DNA from: Tannerellaceae bacterium
GTDB lineage: Bacteria; Bacteroidota; Bacteroidia; Bacteroidales; Tannerellaceae
Length of the DNA stretch: 54,165 bases
NCBI GenBank assembly: GCA_031271045.1
Contig: JAISWO010000010.1
Coordinates: 1-54,165 of the forward strand
Direction of reading: 5' to 3'
Below, piece by piece: positions 17,801-26,266 of the stretch; within the stretch, counting starts at the first letter, position 1; the number at the start of each line of letters is the position of its first letter. Under the pieces are notes generated by a model. That model worked only from the letters and a program-made list of their open reading frames with translations. It ran no database searches and was not told where the DNA came from. Both the position numbers and the translations under genes were made by a program.

Positions 17801-18477
17801 GCGTCGGGGTTCTCGGCCATTCCGCGTGCGACGGGGTTGACCGGATTCAGGGAACGGGCGCGAAATTCGGCCAGCGCTTTCCGGTCGATCAGGTGAGCCA
17901 GTTCTTCGCCTTCGAGACATTCTATTTTCTGTATCTCGTGAGAGGTACGGAATCCGTCGAAGAAGTTTACGAACGGCACGCGCGAGCGGATGGTCGACAG
18001 GTGAGCTACGGCGGCCAGGTCCATCACTTCCTGCACGGAGCCTTCGGCCAGAAGGGCAAAGCCTGTCTGCCGGCAGGACATCACGTCTTGGTGGTCGCCA
18101 AAGATAGACAGGGCATGCGAGGCTATTGCACGGGCGGATACATGGAATACGCAGGGCAGCAATTCGCCTGCAATCTTGTACATATTGGGAATCATCAACA
18201 ACAGTCCCTGCGAAGCGGTATAGGTTGTTGTCAATGCGCCGGCTTGCAACGAGCCGTGGACGGCTCCGGCGGCCCCGCCTTCCGACTGCATCTCCTGCAC
18301 CAGGACCGTTTCGCCGAAAATATTCTTACGGCCTGCGGCCGCCCACTCGTCTACATATTCTGCCATGGTAGACGACGGTGTGATCGGATAAATGGCCGCC
18401 ACTTCGCTGAACATATACGAGATATGCGCAGCAGCCTGATTACCGTCACAGGTTAGGAATTTCTTTTTCTTTGTCAT
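14812..18477 (-). CDS. nifJ: Pyruvate:ferredoxin (flavodoxin) oxidoreductase
   Basis: This 1221-aa single-chain enzyme converts pyruvate and CoA to acetyl-CoA and CO2, passing electrons to ferredoxin or flavodoxin; it is central to anaerobic fermentation. Order of parts: N-terminal pyrimidine-binding domain (YPITPSSTMAE near 30-40), gamma domain, two 4Fe-4S clusters (CIQCNKCAYVCP near 690, CLGCGNCADVCPG near 744), a cysteine-rich TPP segment (ACSGCGETPYVK near 812; CPCPACTLC near 980), and the thiamine-diphosphate site GDGASYDIGFGG to YSNTGGQSSKATP (about 1005-1045). It is marginally longer than usual and intact. Confidence 0.97.
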   Translation of the reverse strand: MTKKKKFLTCDGNQAAAHISYMFSEVAAIYPITPSSTMAEYVDEWAAAGRKNIFGETVLVQEMQSEGGAAGAVHGSLQAGALTTTYTASQGLLLMIPNMYKIAGELLPCVFHVSARAIASHALSIFGDHQDVMSCRQTGFALLAEGSVQEVMDLAAVAHLSTIRSRVPFVNFFDGFRTSHEIQKIECLEGEELAHLIDRKALAEFRARSLNPVNPVARGMAENPDAYFQHREASNTYYEAVPAIVEEYMKELSSITGRSYSLFDYYGAEDAQRIIIAMGSVTEAIREAIDHLAAKGEKVGLVAVHLYRPFSTRHFLAAIPKTATRIAVLDRTKEPGANGEPLYMDVKDCFYGKADAPLIVGGRYGLSSKDTTPAQILAVYENLALPLPKNGFTIGIVDDVTFTSLPQQEEIALGGEGMFEAKFYGLGADGTVGANKNSVKIIGDNTDKYCQAYFSYDSKKSGGFTCSHLRFGDTPIRSTYLVNTPNFVACHVQAYLRMYDVIRGLRPGGTFLLNTIWNDEELEKNLPNKIKRYFAKKNITVYYINATKIAQEIGLGNRTNTILQSAFFRITQVIPVELAIEQMKKFIVKSYGKKGEDVINKNYAAVDQGGAYRQLTVKPEWANLADEVNDRRKDPAFIENVVHVINAQDGDLLPVSTFAGIEDGTWQQGTAKYEKRGVASHVPAWEPANCIQCNKCAYVCPHASIRPFVLDEAEQAKAPFNNMLKATGKQFDGMKFRIQVSVLDCLGCGNCADVCPGNKQGKALQMVELESQLPEAPHWEYCTSEVKSKQHLVNVSANVKNSQFATPLFEFSGACSGCGETPYVKLLTQLFGDRQMIANATGCSSIYSGSVPSTPYTVGEDGRGPAWANSLFEDFAEYGLGMTLAVEKMRDRAVEKTQALMAIGWTQQRVKDAAQAWLDNRNDSSAAGRKAADDYIAALQWGVASIDEVIAYFESAGEEYAENLAQMKALKASGADTCPCPACTLCKELLELKHYFFKPSQWIIGGDGASYDIGFGGLDHVLASGRNVNVLVLDTEVYSNTGGQSSKATPVGAIAKFAAAGKRIRKKDLGLIASTYGYVYCAQIAMGADQAQTLKAIREAEAYDGPSIIIAYAPCISHGLRAGMGKSQQEEADAVACGYWHLWRYNPALEKEGQNPFTLDSKAPDWGKFQDFLKGEVRYSSVLKQYPGEAAELFAAAEENARWRYNNYKRLAKQQWGVEQE

Positions 18478-18509
18478 TTGAAATTAATTTATGTAACACT
18501 AAATCTATG

Positions 18510-19709
18510 TCAGTATAAGAAGCCGAACAGCCAAAGGGGGATCTGGTTGTCGTGACCAATCTCCATTTTGCCTACGGCGTAATAGATGTCTGGATTATTC
18601 TTTGCGCGAGGCGCTTCTTCGATCCTGAAAGGGTGCCTCCCGTCTACCGTAAAGTGGGCATTACGGTGGCCGGTATGGAGTTCATGGTCCTTGTGCAGCA
18701 GATTGTAGAAGAAAGTCTCGCGGATGGCCTGGACATTCACCTCGGAGGGGCGGATGGGGTACATCAGGTTGGTATTGTGCATGTATACTTTGGCCGGCTT
18801 TTTGGGGAATGTTTCGCCTTCGGCGTAGAGCATGTGGGTCAGCCGGGCGTCGGTCAGGTACTTGATATAATTCATTACGGTGGCGCGGCTGGTTTCTATG
18901 TCTTTGCTCAGTTGGCTTACGTTGGGCGCCGAGGGGGCCGCGATGGCCAGCAGGTAGAGCAGCCGGCGGAGCTTGGGCAGATAGCTTTGCTCGATCTGTT
19001 TGATGTATAAGACGTCGACTTCGAGCATCATATTCATCGTTTTGAGAAGGTTCTCGGAGAAGTTTCTTTTTTCGAGGTAAAAGGGATAATAGCCGTGGTG
19101 CAGGTAGTCCTGGAAATAGTCCAGGGGATTTACGTGCGAGCAGATGTCGTAGGCTATACGGGTATGGCCGGCGAACAATTCGTCTAAGGTGTACAGGGGG
19201 TAGGTGGAGCCGGTTGTGAGGTTCAGGTATTCGCGGAAGGAGAAGCCGCGCAGGTTGTAGGAGACTGTCCGCCCCGACAGATCGGGGTTTTCATCCTTCA
19301 GGCGCATCACGGAGGAGCCGGAGAAGACGATTTTCAGGTCGGGGTAATGGTCGTAGCAGTAGCGCAGTTCTTTCGACCAGTCGGGGTATTTGAATACCTG
19401 GTCGATCAGCAGCACCTTGCCGCCTTTGTCGCGGAACTCGCCGGCGAAGTCGGTGAGCGTACGTTCGGTAAAATAGAAGTGGTTCAGGTTGATGTATAGA
19501 CATTCTCTGTTGCCGGCGCCAAAAAATTCGCGGGCATATTCGAGCAGGAAGGTCGTTTTGCCCACGCCTCTGGATCCTTTGATACCGATCAGGCGATCGT
19601 TCCAGTTTATTTCGTCCATCAGCGATCGCCTGACGGGCGAGCTGGTGTGCTCAAGTAAATAGTTATGTGTACGATAGAATGATTCCACGTCCGTTATTGT
19701 TTTCGACAA
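18510..19709 (-). CDS. AAA ATPase (AAA_14/DUF4143 type)
   Basis: The 399-aa protein has a Walker A motif GSRGVGKTT (about 44-52), Walker B KVLLIDQV and sensor-1-like VFSGSS, followed by a C-terminal region with a winged-helix-like segment (QLSKDIETSRATVMNYIKYL) and a closing nuclease-like DUF4143 portion. This architecture is common in Bacteroidetes and archaea; its role is unclear, with suggestions ranging from DNA metabolism to toxin-like systems. It is not paired with a recognisable partner; nifJ follows 32 bp downstream. Confidence 0.85.
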   Translation of the reverse strand: MSKTITDVESFYRTHNYLLEHTSSPVRRSLMDEINWNDRLIGIKGSRGVGKTTFLLEYAREFFGAGNRECLYINLNHFYFTERTLTDFAGEFRDKGGKVLLIDQVFKYPDWSKELRYCYDHYPDLKIVFSGSSVMRLKDENPDLSGRTVSYNLRGFSFREYLNLTTGSTYPLYTLDELFAGHTRIAYDICSHVNPLDYFQDYLHHGYYPFYLEKRNFSENLLKTMNMMLEVDVLYIKQIEQSYLPKLRRLLYLLAIAAPSAPNVSQLSKDIETSRATVMNYIKYLTDARLTHMLYAEGETFPKKPAKVYMHNTNLMYPIRPSEVNVQAIRETFFYNLLHKDHELHTGHRNAHFTVDGRHPFRIEEAPRAKNNPDIYYAVGKMEIGHDNQIPLWLFGFLY

Positions 19710-19723
19710 TGTGTTTATGCCAA

Positions 19724-19731
19724 CAAAAATA
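19724..19731 (-). promoter_or_regulatory. -7 box of the AAA ATPase gene
   Basis: The minus strand reads TATTTTTG, a TAnnTTTG match 14 bp before the ATG. Confidence 0.55.
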
Positions 19732-19807
19732 CTATAAAATCTGCGGATTGTAATGCCGGGATGACAAAATTTGCATTTTGGGGGCGCACCGGACGGGCTT
19801 GCCGGGC

Positions 19808-21304
19808 TTATTTTTCGTATTCGGAGAGGTAATAGTAGACTTCGTGCGAGGGGCGGCTTTCGATATGGTAGCGATTGGAGGCGGAGATGCGGAAGGTGAG
19901 TTCCTGTTCTTTTTCGGTATCGAAGGCGAGGTAGAGTTCTGTATCGGCGAGGCCGGTGGCGAGGATGTTTTGTGCCAGCGTGGTATTGACGCTGTTGGAG
20001 CGGGAGTAGTAGACGGTATAGCGGAGCGGTTCGGGGTCCTGGCCGGAGTTGTTGGGCATCTGCCAGGTGATGTGCAGGCGGTTGCCTTGGCGACTGACGT
20101 CGACGTCGACGGGGGCCGGCGGCCTTTCCCGGCTCAGCCAGGCCAGGGGCGGGAGCAGGGCGGGGTATTTAAAGTATTTTTCCTTCAGTACGGTGTAGAT
20201 TCCTTTGCTGTTCTGAAACAGTTGGGAGGCGCGGAAAAAGGAGATGCCGGATGTCTGCGACGTCCGGACGTAGTCGATCTGGGCGGTGATGTCTTTCAGC
20301 GTCCACTCGGCTTGGGGCGAGGCTAATTGGTAGAGGGCCAGACCGGGCACGACGTGGCGGCCGTTGCTGTTGCCGACCCAGTTGTCGACGAAGGGATAGA
20401 AGAAGCCGCCGCGGTAGTACATCATGGGTACGATCATGTCCTGCTTTTGTTCTTTGAGCCACTGTTGGGGGTCCTGGTAGACGTCTAAGGCGGTCAGTCC
20501 GGCTACGGGCATTTGTGCCAGCGGGCTGTATTTGCCTAAGGGGGAGCTGCTCACTTGTACCCAGGGCTTATGGTCTTTTACCCAATCGTAGATGCGGGCG
20601 ATCATGCGGTTGATATTCTCTTCGCGCCAGGCGCGAAGGGGTTTCGACTGACCGTAGCGGAGGTAGGTGGCACGGTCGGGAAAGTCTTCTGCCTGTTCGG
20701 GGTAGCGGATGTAATCGAAGTGAATCCCGTCTACATCGTAGTTGCCGACGATTTCGCGCACTAAGGAGAGGATGTACTCCGGGGTTCCGGGCATGCCGGG
20801 GTCGAGGCTCCATTCGCCGTTGTAGAGGCGGCAGAGTTCGGGCTTCCGGCGGACGATGCTGTTATTGCCTTTGCTTCTGACGTCGGCGGCGCTGCCGATG
20901 GGGTAGGTGATGAACCATGCGTGACATTCCAGTCCGCGTTTATGACATTCTTCGATGGCGAAGGCCAGGGGGTCGTATCCGGGGCTGACGCCGTGCCGTC
21001 CGGAGAAGATCCGGTTGAAGGGTTCGATGGCCGAGGGGTAGATCACGTCGCCGCGGAGGCGGACTTGGAGGAAGACGGTGTTGAAGTTGGCCTGTCGGAG
21101 CAGGTCTAATTTGTCGCAGAGTTCCTGTTGCTGAGCCTGGCGTCCGGCTTTGTTGCGGGCGGGTTGGGCGGGCCAGTCCATGCCGTAGATGGTCGAGATC
21201 CAGGCGGCGCGTATTTCCCGTTTGGGGGAGGGGGAGTCGGCGCCGGCGGCCGGGCATTGGAGTGCGAGGCTGAGTAAGAGAAGGAGTGCGTGTCGTATGT
21301 TCAT
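19808..21304 (-). CDS. Exported GH10-like glycoside hydrolase (GHL10)
   Basis: This 498-aa protein begins with a signal peptide (NIRHALLLLLSLALQC), then a TIM-barrel of the GHL10/DUF187 type: REIRAAWISTIYGMDWP, NTVFLQVRLRGDVIYPS, ECHAWFITYP and DGIHFDYIRYP. A C-terminal fibronectin-III-like segment (about 410-490) begins near PAPVDVDVSRQGN. It probably cleaves a glycan in the periplasm or at the cell surface; the substrate is not known. The start overlaps the trxB stop by ATGA, so it is translationally coupled; the longer open frame upstream lies within trxB and is not used. Confidence 0.9.
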   Translation of the reverse strand: MNIRHALLLLLSLALQCPAAGADSPSPKREIRAAWISTIYGMDWPAQPARNKAGRQAQQQELCDKLDLLRQANFNTVFLQVRLRGDVIYPSAIEPFNRIFSGRHGVSPGYDPLAFAIEECHKRGLECHAWFITYPIGSAADVRSKGNNSIVRRKPELCRLYNGEWSLDPGMPGTPEYILSLVREIVGNYDVDGIHFDYIRYPEQAEDFPDRATYLRYGQSKPLRAWREENINRMIARIYDWVKDHKPWVQVSSSPLGKYSPLAQMPVAGLTALDVYQDPQQWLKEQKQDMIVPMMYYRGGFFYPFVDNWVGNSNGRHVVPGLALYQLASPQAEWTLKDITAQIDYVRTSQTSGISFFRASQLFQNSKGIYTVLKEKYFKYPALLPPLAWLSRERPPAPVDVDVSRQGNRLHITWQMPNNSGQDPEPLRYTVYYSRSNSVNTTLAQNILATGLADTELYLAFDTEKEQELTFRISASNRYHIESRPSHEVYYYLSEYEK

Positions 21305-22260
21305 CCTTGCGGCGCTGTTTGTTGGCCCGACAGGTAGCGTTCGGCTTCGATGGCGGCCATACAGCCCGAGGCGGCGGCGGTGATGGCCTGGCGGTAATGG
21401 GGGTCGGCTACGTCGCCTGCGGCAAAGACGCCGGGCAGGCGGGTGCAGGGGCTGCCCGGAAGGGTGAGGATGTATCCGGCTTCGTTGGTATCGAGCCATG
21501 GACGGAAGAGGGTGGAGTTGGGCGTATGTCCGATGGCCAGGAAGAAGCCGTCGATGGCGATGGATACGTCTTCCTGGTCGGGCTGGCCTTGCCGGCGCAG
21601 GAGTCGGGCGCCTTCTACGCCGCCGTCGCCGTAGAGTCCCTTCACCTGGTGTTCGAAGAGGACTTCTATGTTAGGCGTCCGCAGGACGCGCTGCTGCATA
21701 ACGTGCGAGGCGCGGAGGTAGTCTTTGCGTACGATGAGGTATACTTTTGCGGCTAAAGAGGAGAGGTAGAGCGCTTCTTCGCAGGCCGTATCTCCTCCTC
21801 CGACGACGGCGACGGTTTTCTTCCGGTAAAAGAATCCGTCGCAGGTGGCGCAGGCCGAGACGCCCATGCCGGCGTAGGCTTGTTCGTCGGGCAGGCCCAG
21901 GTAGTTGGCCGTAGCGCCGGTGGCGATGATGAGGGTATCGGCTTCGAGGGTTTTGGTGCCGTCGATGGTGATGCGGTAGGGTGCGGCGGAGAGGTCGGCT
22001 GCGGTGGCGATGCCGGGCCGGAGGTCGGCGCCGAAGCGTGCGGCTTGCTGGCGGAGGTCGTCCATCAGGACGGGGCCGGTGGTTCCTTGCGGATAGCCGG
22101 GAAAGTTTTCGACTTCGGTTGTTGTGGTCAACTGTCCGCCGGGCTGTAAGCCTTCGTAGAGGACGCAGCCGAGGTTGGCGCGCGAAGCGTATATGGCAGC
22201 CGTATAGCCTGCCGGTCCTGAACCGATGATCAGGCACCGGACTTTTTCGTTTTCTTTCAT
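21301..22260 (-). CDS. trxB: Thioredoxin reductase
   Basis: This flavoenzyme reduces thioredoxin with NADPH in the cytoplasm. The 319-aa length is standard. FAD-binding IIGSGPAGYTAAIYA is at the N terminus, the redox-active pair is in ACATCDGFF, the NADPH motif is VVGGGDTACEEALYL, and GVFAAGDVAD closes the FAD domain. It is the first gene of a two-gene unit with the GH10-like hydrolase. Array 3 ends 62 bp upstream of its -7 box. Confidence 0.96.
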   Translation of the reverse strand: MKENEKVRCLIIGSGPAGYTAAIYASRANLGCVLYEGLQPGGQLTTTTEVENFPGYPQGTTGPVLMDDLRQQAARFGADLRPGIATAADLSAAPYRITIDGTKTLEADTLIIATGATANYLGLPDEQAYAGMGVSACATCDGFFYRKKTVAVVGGGDTACEEALYLSSLAAKVYLIVRKDYLRASHVMQQRVLRTPNIEVLFEHQVKGLYGDGGVEGARLLRRQGQPDQEDVSIAIDGFFLAIGHTPNSTLFRPWLDTNEAGYILTLPGSPCTRLPGVFAAGDVADPHYRQAITAAASGCMAAIEAERYLSGQQTAPQG

Positions 22261-22293
22261 CTGATGTGTGCTAATTTAATTGTCATTACGGAC

Positions 22294-22302
22294 GCAAAGT
22301 TA
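22294..22302 (-). promoter_or_regulatory. -7 box of trxB
   Basis: The minus strand reads TAACTTTGC, a full TAnnTTTG match, 33 bp before the ATG. Confidence 0.7.
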
Positions 22303-22363
22303 CAAAAAGCCTCTCAGCAACCTTCCTCTTTCCTGATTTAATGTGATCCTGAGCTTCTGCTGT

Positions 22364-22745
22364 TGAAACATAATTGTGCTAAGGGGAGACAAGGCCAAAA
22401 AGAGGTTTCACAACATTGTGCTACGAGGAAATAAGGTCAGGAAGAGGTTTCACAACGTTGTGCTACGAGGAAATAAGGTCGGGAAGAGGTTTCACAACAT
22501 TGTGCTACGAGGAAATAAGGTCGGGAAGAGGTTTCACAACATTGTGCTACGAGAAAATAAGGTCGGGAAGAGGTTTCACAACATTGTGCTACGAGGAAAT
22601 AAGGTCGGGAAGAGGTTTCACAACATTGTGCTACGAGAAAATAAGGTCAGGAAGGGGTTTCACAACATTGTGCTACGAGAAAATAAGGTCAGGAAGCGGT
22701 TTCACAACATTGTGCTACGAGGAATCAAGGTCGGGAAGGGGTTGT
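22364..22745. repeat. Tandem array 3: about nine 42-bp units
   Basis: The core TTTCACAACATTGTGCTACG recurs with its TTT at 22406, 22448, 22490, 22532, 22574, 22616, 22658 and 22700, each exactly 42 bp apart; a degraded ninth unit precedes them. Each unit carries the dyad CACAA-CA-TTGTG; in unit 2 it is the perfect palindrome CACAACGTTGTG. Units differ by few substitutions and no length changes. Confidence 0.95.
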
Positions 22746-22801
22746 ATACGATTAGGCTGCGGCAGCATCGTGAAGGATGTTCCCGGCGCCGGAAGGCTGC
22801 G

Positions 22802-23434
22802 TCAACGAAGGTCGATGATTTCCGCTTGCGGATAATCTTTCTGTGGGAAGGTAAAGAAAGCGTCCTGCAGACCGGCCCGGGTCTTTATCTCGCTTATTTG
22901 TACGATGTGGCTGGCGTTGTTCTTCATCTGAACGGCTAAGCGTACGGGCAGGCCGGAAGCCTTTTCTATCTGGAGGTCTACCCGGACGATGTCTGTCCTT
23001 TTCCGGGGCTTCAGCTCGACGCCGCAGGCTGTACGGCCGTTGGGTGCGGCGACTTCACCGGTGTAGACGGCCATAAAGTCCTTTTCATACGATTCAAGGA
23101 GGATGGCGGGGTTTGTGAACTGCAATTCATCGCCTTCGGGTGCGGAGACGTTGACTTCTCCGGTCTGTTCCAGATAAGTCCACTGCGTCTTTCCGTCGTA
23201 CCAGGTCTTCATCTCAGGCGTCAGGAGGGCGAACTTGTCGCCTTTGATATGGATGACGCCCTGGATACTTTCGGAATGATGTTCCGTGAGCGTCCGGAGC
23301 GTGAACGAGGCCGTGATGCCGGAGGACTGCCGGCAGAGGTCGGCGGCTTTGGAGAGTATTCCTGCCGCATCCTGCGAGACGGCCGGCTGTACAGCCAGCC
23401 AGAGGACGGTCAGTATACATGTTGTCAGCTTCAT
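22802..23434 (-). CDS. LolA-like periplasmic lipoprotein carrier
   Basis: The 210-aa exported protein has a cleavable signal (TTCILTVLWLAVQPAVSQ) followed by a half-barrel fold of alternating strands like LolA: GITASFTLRTL, GVIHIKGDKFALLTPEMKTW, YDGKTQWTYLEQTGEVNVS. The family ferries lipoproteins from the inner to the outer membrane. Sequence similarity to classical LolA is low, so the call rests on fold pattern, and on position 1 bp after ftsK, a pairing seen in other Bacteroidetes. Confidence 0.8.
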   Translation of the reverse strand: MKLTTCILTVLWLAVQPAVSQDAAGILSKAADLCRQSSGITASFTLRTLTEHHSESIQGVIHIKGDKFALLTPEMKTWYDGKTQWTYLEQTGEVNVSAPEGDELQFTNPAILLESYEKDFMAVYTGEVAAPNGRTACGVELKPRKRTDIVRVDLQIEKASGLPVRLAVQMKNNASHIVQISEIKTRAGLQDAFFTFPQKDYPQAEIIDLR

Positions 23435-23435
23435 A

Positions 23436-25874
23436 TTACTTTAAGTTTTTGAGTAGTTGCTCCAGGCTATATTCGTCCTGTATCAAGACCTGGCGGGCTT
23501 TGCTGCCTTCGGGAGGTCCTACGATGCCGGCTGCTTCCAGGTGATCCATGACACGCCCGGCTCGATTGTAGCCAAGCGACAGCTTGCGCTGTAAAAGGGA
23601 GGTTGATCCTTGCTGGTCGCGGACGATCAGTCGTGCCGCTTCTTCAAACATCGGGTCGCGGTCGGCCAGGTCTATGGCTGCTCCGCCTTCGCCGCCTTCG
23701 CCGCCGCCGAGGTATTCGGGCAGTTCGAATGCTGTGGCGTAACCGGTCTGCTTACCGATGAAATTAGATATTTCTTCCACCTCCGGCGTATCGACGAAGG
23801 CGCATTGTACGCGTATCATCTCGTTTCCCATCGAAAAGAGCAGGTCGCCGCGACCGATGAGCTGGTTGGCGCCGGGCGAATCCAGGATGGTGCGCGAGTC
23901 GATCATGGAGGATACGCGGAAGGCGACGCGTGCAGGGAAGTTGGCCTTGATGGTTCCGGTGATGATATTGGTTGAAGGGCGTTGTGTGGCGATGATCATA
24001 TGGATGCCTACGGCTCGTGCCTTTTGTGCGATACGGGCGATGGGCAGTTCGATTTCCTTGCCTGCCGTCATGATCAGGTCGCCGAACTCGTCGATGATGA
24101 CGACGATATAGGGCATAAATTTGTTTCCTTTCAGCGGATTGAGGCGTCGTTTGACGAACTTGTCGTTATACTCCTTGATGTTCCGTGTATGTGCTTTCAT
24201 CAAGAGGTCGTAGCGGTCGTCCATCTCTTTGCAGAGCGAGTTGAGCGTCTGGATGACCTTGGTAAAGTCGGTGATGATCGGCTTATCCATGTCCGGCAGC
24301 TTGGCCAGGTAATGTTTCTCAATGTCTGCATAGATACTAAATTCTACCATCTTGGGGTCTACCAGTACGAACTTCAGTTCGGAGGGGTGTTTCTTGTAAA
24401 GCAGTGAGGTGATGACGGCGTTCAGCCCGACCGATTTGCCTTGTCCTGTTGCTCCGGCTACCAGAAGGTGCGGCATTTTACAGAGGTCGAACATGAAGAT
24501 TTCGTTCGTAATGGTTTTGCCCAGGGCGACGGGCAGGTCGTAGGTACATTCCTGGAATTTGCGCGAGCCGATGACTGATTGCATCGAGACGATCTGAGGG
24601 TCTTTGTTCGGCACTTCGATACCGATCGTTCCTTTGCCCGGCATCGGCGCGATGATACGTATACCGAGCGCGGCCAGATTGAGGGCGATGTCGTCTTCCA
24701 GGTTCCGTATCTTGGCGATGCGTACGCCGGCGTCGGGCACCACTTCATAGAGTGTGATGGTAGGGCCTACTGTCGCCTTGATGGAGGCGATACTGATTCC
24801 GAAGTTTTCGAGTGTCTGCCGGATGCGTTTCTGGTTGGCGGTCTGTTCTTCGCGGTCTACCTGTCGGTCGCTGTTGTCGTACTTCTTCAGCAGGTCGATG
24901 GTCGGATTGCGGTAGGAGGAGAGATCCAGCTTGGGATCAAATTCGCCTTGTTCGGAGGCGTCGTATGCTTCGTCGTCGGCAGGAGGTTCGGCGCCGGGTT
25001 CGCTTGTTGTCGGCGCTTCGCCCGGGACGGCGGCCGGTGGCGCTGTAACGGGCGCAACGGGTGTTGTGGGGATATAAATCTCTTCGTCGGCAGGGATCGT
25101 GATTTCGAAGACGTCTTTAGACTCGTTCGGGCTTGTGCGGTAGATCTCTTCTTCCGTATCCGTGCTTGGGTTTTGTGTATGGACGGCCACAAATTCTTCT
25201 TCGCTCCGGGGCGTTTCCTTCCTTTTTGCCTTCTGCGGCAGCAGGGGTTTTATCCAGTTGAACGTAAGAATCCTTCGCAGGATCGGGAGGGTGCGCCGGC
25301 TTGAAAGGATGGCCAGCGAAAGGAACGAGACCAGCAGGAAGAGCGCCATCCCCGGCAGGCCAATGTTCCCAACCATCCAATTCGAAAGGAAATACCCATG
25401 TTCGCCTCCGAGGTAGAGGAAGGTGTTTTCGTATCCTTTGACAAAGGTGAAGGCAAAGAACAAGGATCCCCAGATCAACCACGAGGAGCAGAAAAGGAAT
25501 CGTTTGATAAGGGAGATGTTTTTATAGTTCATCAGCTTGGCGCCCCAGGAGCCCAGGAAGAAAAGAATCAGGAACGATGGGATGCCAAACCAGCGGTTCA
25601 TCAGCAAATGAGCGATGTATGCTCCGCGCACGCCGGCCCAGTTGGATACGGAGTTCTTCGAGAATACCAGGTCGCTCAGGGGGAGGTTCTCTATTTTACT
25701 TTGGTCGGCTGCCCCTGTGAAGAAGAACGACAGAAGCGCCAAGCCCATATAAATAGCGATGAAGAAAAGGATCAAGCCCGTAATGAAACGGGTATGTTCG
25801 TTGGTCAGGAACTTTTTCAGAGCTGTGTAGACTCCCTCTTCGTCTGTGTTTCTTTTTGCCGCCTTTTTTGCCAT
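23436..25874 (-). CDS. ftsK: DNA translocase FtsK/SpoIIIE
   Basis: This 812-aa motor couples chromosome segregation to division. The N-terminal 170 residues hold about four membrane segments, then a Pro/Ala/Glu-rich linker (about 230-310), then the RecA-like motor with Walker A GATGQGKSVGLN (about 472) and Walker B VVIIDEFGDL, ATQRPSTNIITG and finally the gamma winged-helix domain (LLQRKLSLGYNRAGRVMDHLE) that reads KOPS sites. A -7 box at 25901-25893 lies in the 42-bp gap after the biotin-carrier gene, so ftsK can be expressed separately. Confidence 0.96.
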   Translation of the reverse strand: MAKKAAKRNTDEEGVYTALKKFLTNEHTRFITGLILFFIAIYMGLALLSFFFTGAADQSKIENLPLSDLVFSKNSVSNWAGVRGAYIAHLLMNRWFGIPSFLILFFLGSWGAKLMNYKNISLIKRFLFCSSWLIWGSLFFAFTFVKGYENTFLYLGGEHGYFLSNWMVGNIGLPGMALFLLVSFLSLAILSSRRTLPILRRILTFNWIKPLLPQKAKRKETPRSEEEFVAVHTQNPSTDTEEEIYRTSPNESKDVFEITIPADEEIYIPTTPVAPVTAPPAAVPGEAPTTSEPGAEPPADDEAYDASEQGEFDPKLDLSSYRNPTIDLLKKYDNSDRQVDREEQTANQKRIRQTLENFGISIASIKATVGPTITLYEVVPDAGVRIAKIRNLEDDIALNLAALGIRIIAPMPGKGTIGIEVPNKDPQIVSMQSVIGSRKFQECTYDLPVALGKTITNEIFMFDLCKMPHLLVAGATGQGKSVGLNAVITSLLYKKHPSELKFVLVDPKMVEFSIYADIEKHYLAKLPDMDKPIITDFTKVIQTLNSLCKEMDDRYDLLMKAHTRNIKEYNDKFVKRRLNPLKGNKFMPYIVVIIDEFGDLIMTAGKEIELPIARIAQKARAVGIHMIIATQRPSTNIITGTIKANFPARVAFRVSSMIDSRTILDSPGANQLIGRGDLLFSMGNEMIRVQCAFVDTPEVEEISNFIGKQTGYATAFELPEYLGGGEGGEGGAAIDLADRDPMFEEAARLIVRDQQGSTSLLQRKLSLGYNRAGRVMDHLEAAGIVGPPEGSKARQVLIQDEYSLEQLLKNLK

Positions 25875-25892
25875 ACCTTATTTCTTATCTCT

Positions 25893-25901
25893 GCAAAAGT
25901 A
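25893..25901 (-). promoter_or_regulatory. -7 box of ftsK
   Basis: The minus strand reads TACTTTTGC, 18 bp before the ftsK ATG and inside the gap after the biotin-carrier gene. Confidence 0.65.
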
Positions 25902-25916
25902 AACAGAATTATTGAG

Positions 25917-26243
25917 TTACTTCGGATCTATTTGCAGCACCGGATGGTTCTTGCTGATCTTATCGCCTTCTTTCACGTATATTTCGCTTACTGTTCCGGA
26001 TACGGGCGCCAGGATGCGGTTCTGCATTTTCATGGCTTCGAGTATCATCAGTTGTTCGCCTTCTTCTACCGGCTGTCCTTTGCTGACGGCTATCCGGACG
26101 ATTGTGCCGGGCAGGGCGGAGACGACTTCGCCGTCGGGACGTTTGTTCCATACCGGGCGGTTGATGTATTTGTTGGTCAGTCGTGTTTTGTACTTGCGGG
26201 CGGTAACGACAAAGTCTACGTAGGGATTGTTCTGTGTGTCCAT
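25917..26243 (-). CDS. Biotin carboxyl carrier protein
   Basis: This 108-aa protein has a C-terminal biotinyl domain with the attachment motif EAMKMQN (biotinylated Lys72) and the preceding ALPGTIVRIAVSKGQPV. The N-terminal part (about 1-40) is short and basic, without the long Pro/Ala linker of many decarboxylase subunits. It pairs with the carboxyltransferase 23 bp upstream. Neither a biotin carboxylase nor a membrane decarboxylase beta subunit is nearby. Confidence 0.93.
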   Translation of the reverse strand: MDTQNNPYVDFVVTARKYKTRLTNKYINRPVWNKRPDGEVVSALPGTIVRIAVSKGQPVEEGEQLMILEAMKMQNRILAPVSGTVSEIYVKEGDKISKNHPVLQIDPK

Positions 26244-26266
26244 TGTTGTTGTGCTGTTTCGGGTTT

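Larger units (their letters stand above)
22261..22801. other. Intergenic region with array 3
   Basis: These 541 bp between the lolA-like stop and the trxB start hold the trxB promoter, array 3 and about 55 bp of unremarkable sequence. The long open frames here are repeat translations. Confidence 0.8.

Noticed and set aside
21305..21499. 65-residue N-terminal extension of the GH10-like hydrolase
   Set aside because: It translates trxB in another frame; the signal peptide begins at the ATGA overlap.
22376..22939. Long plus-strand frames through array 3 (a 14-residue repeat with KRFHNIVL)
   Set aside because: The unit is 42 bp, so any stop-free frame repeats without stops. There is no promoter, and two overlapping frames are equally open.
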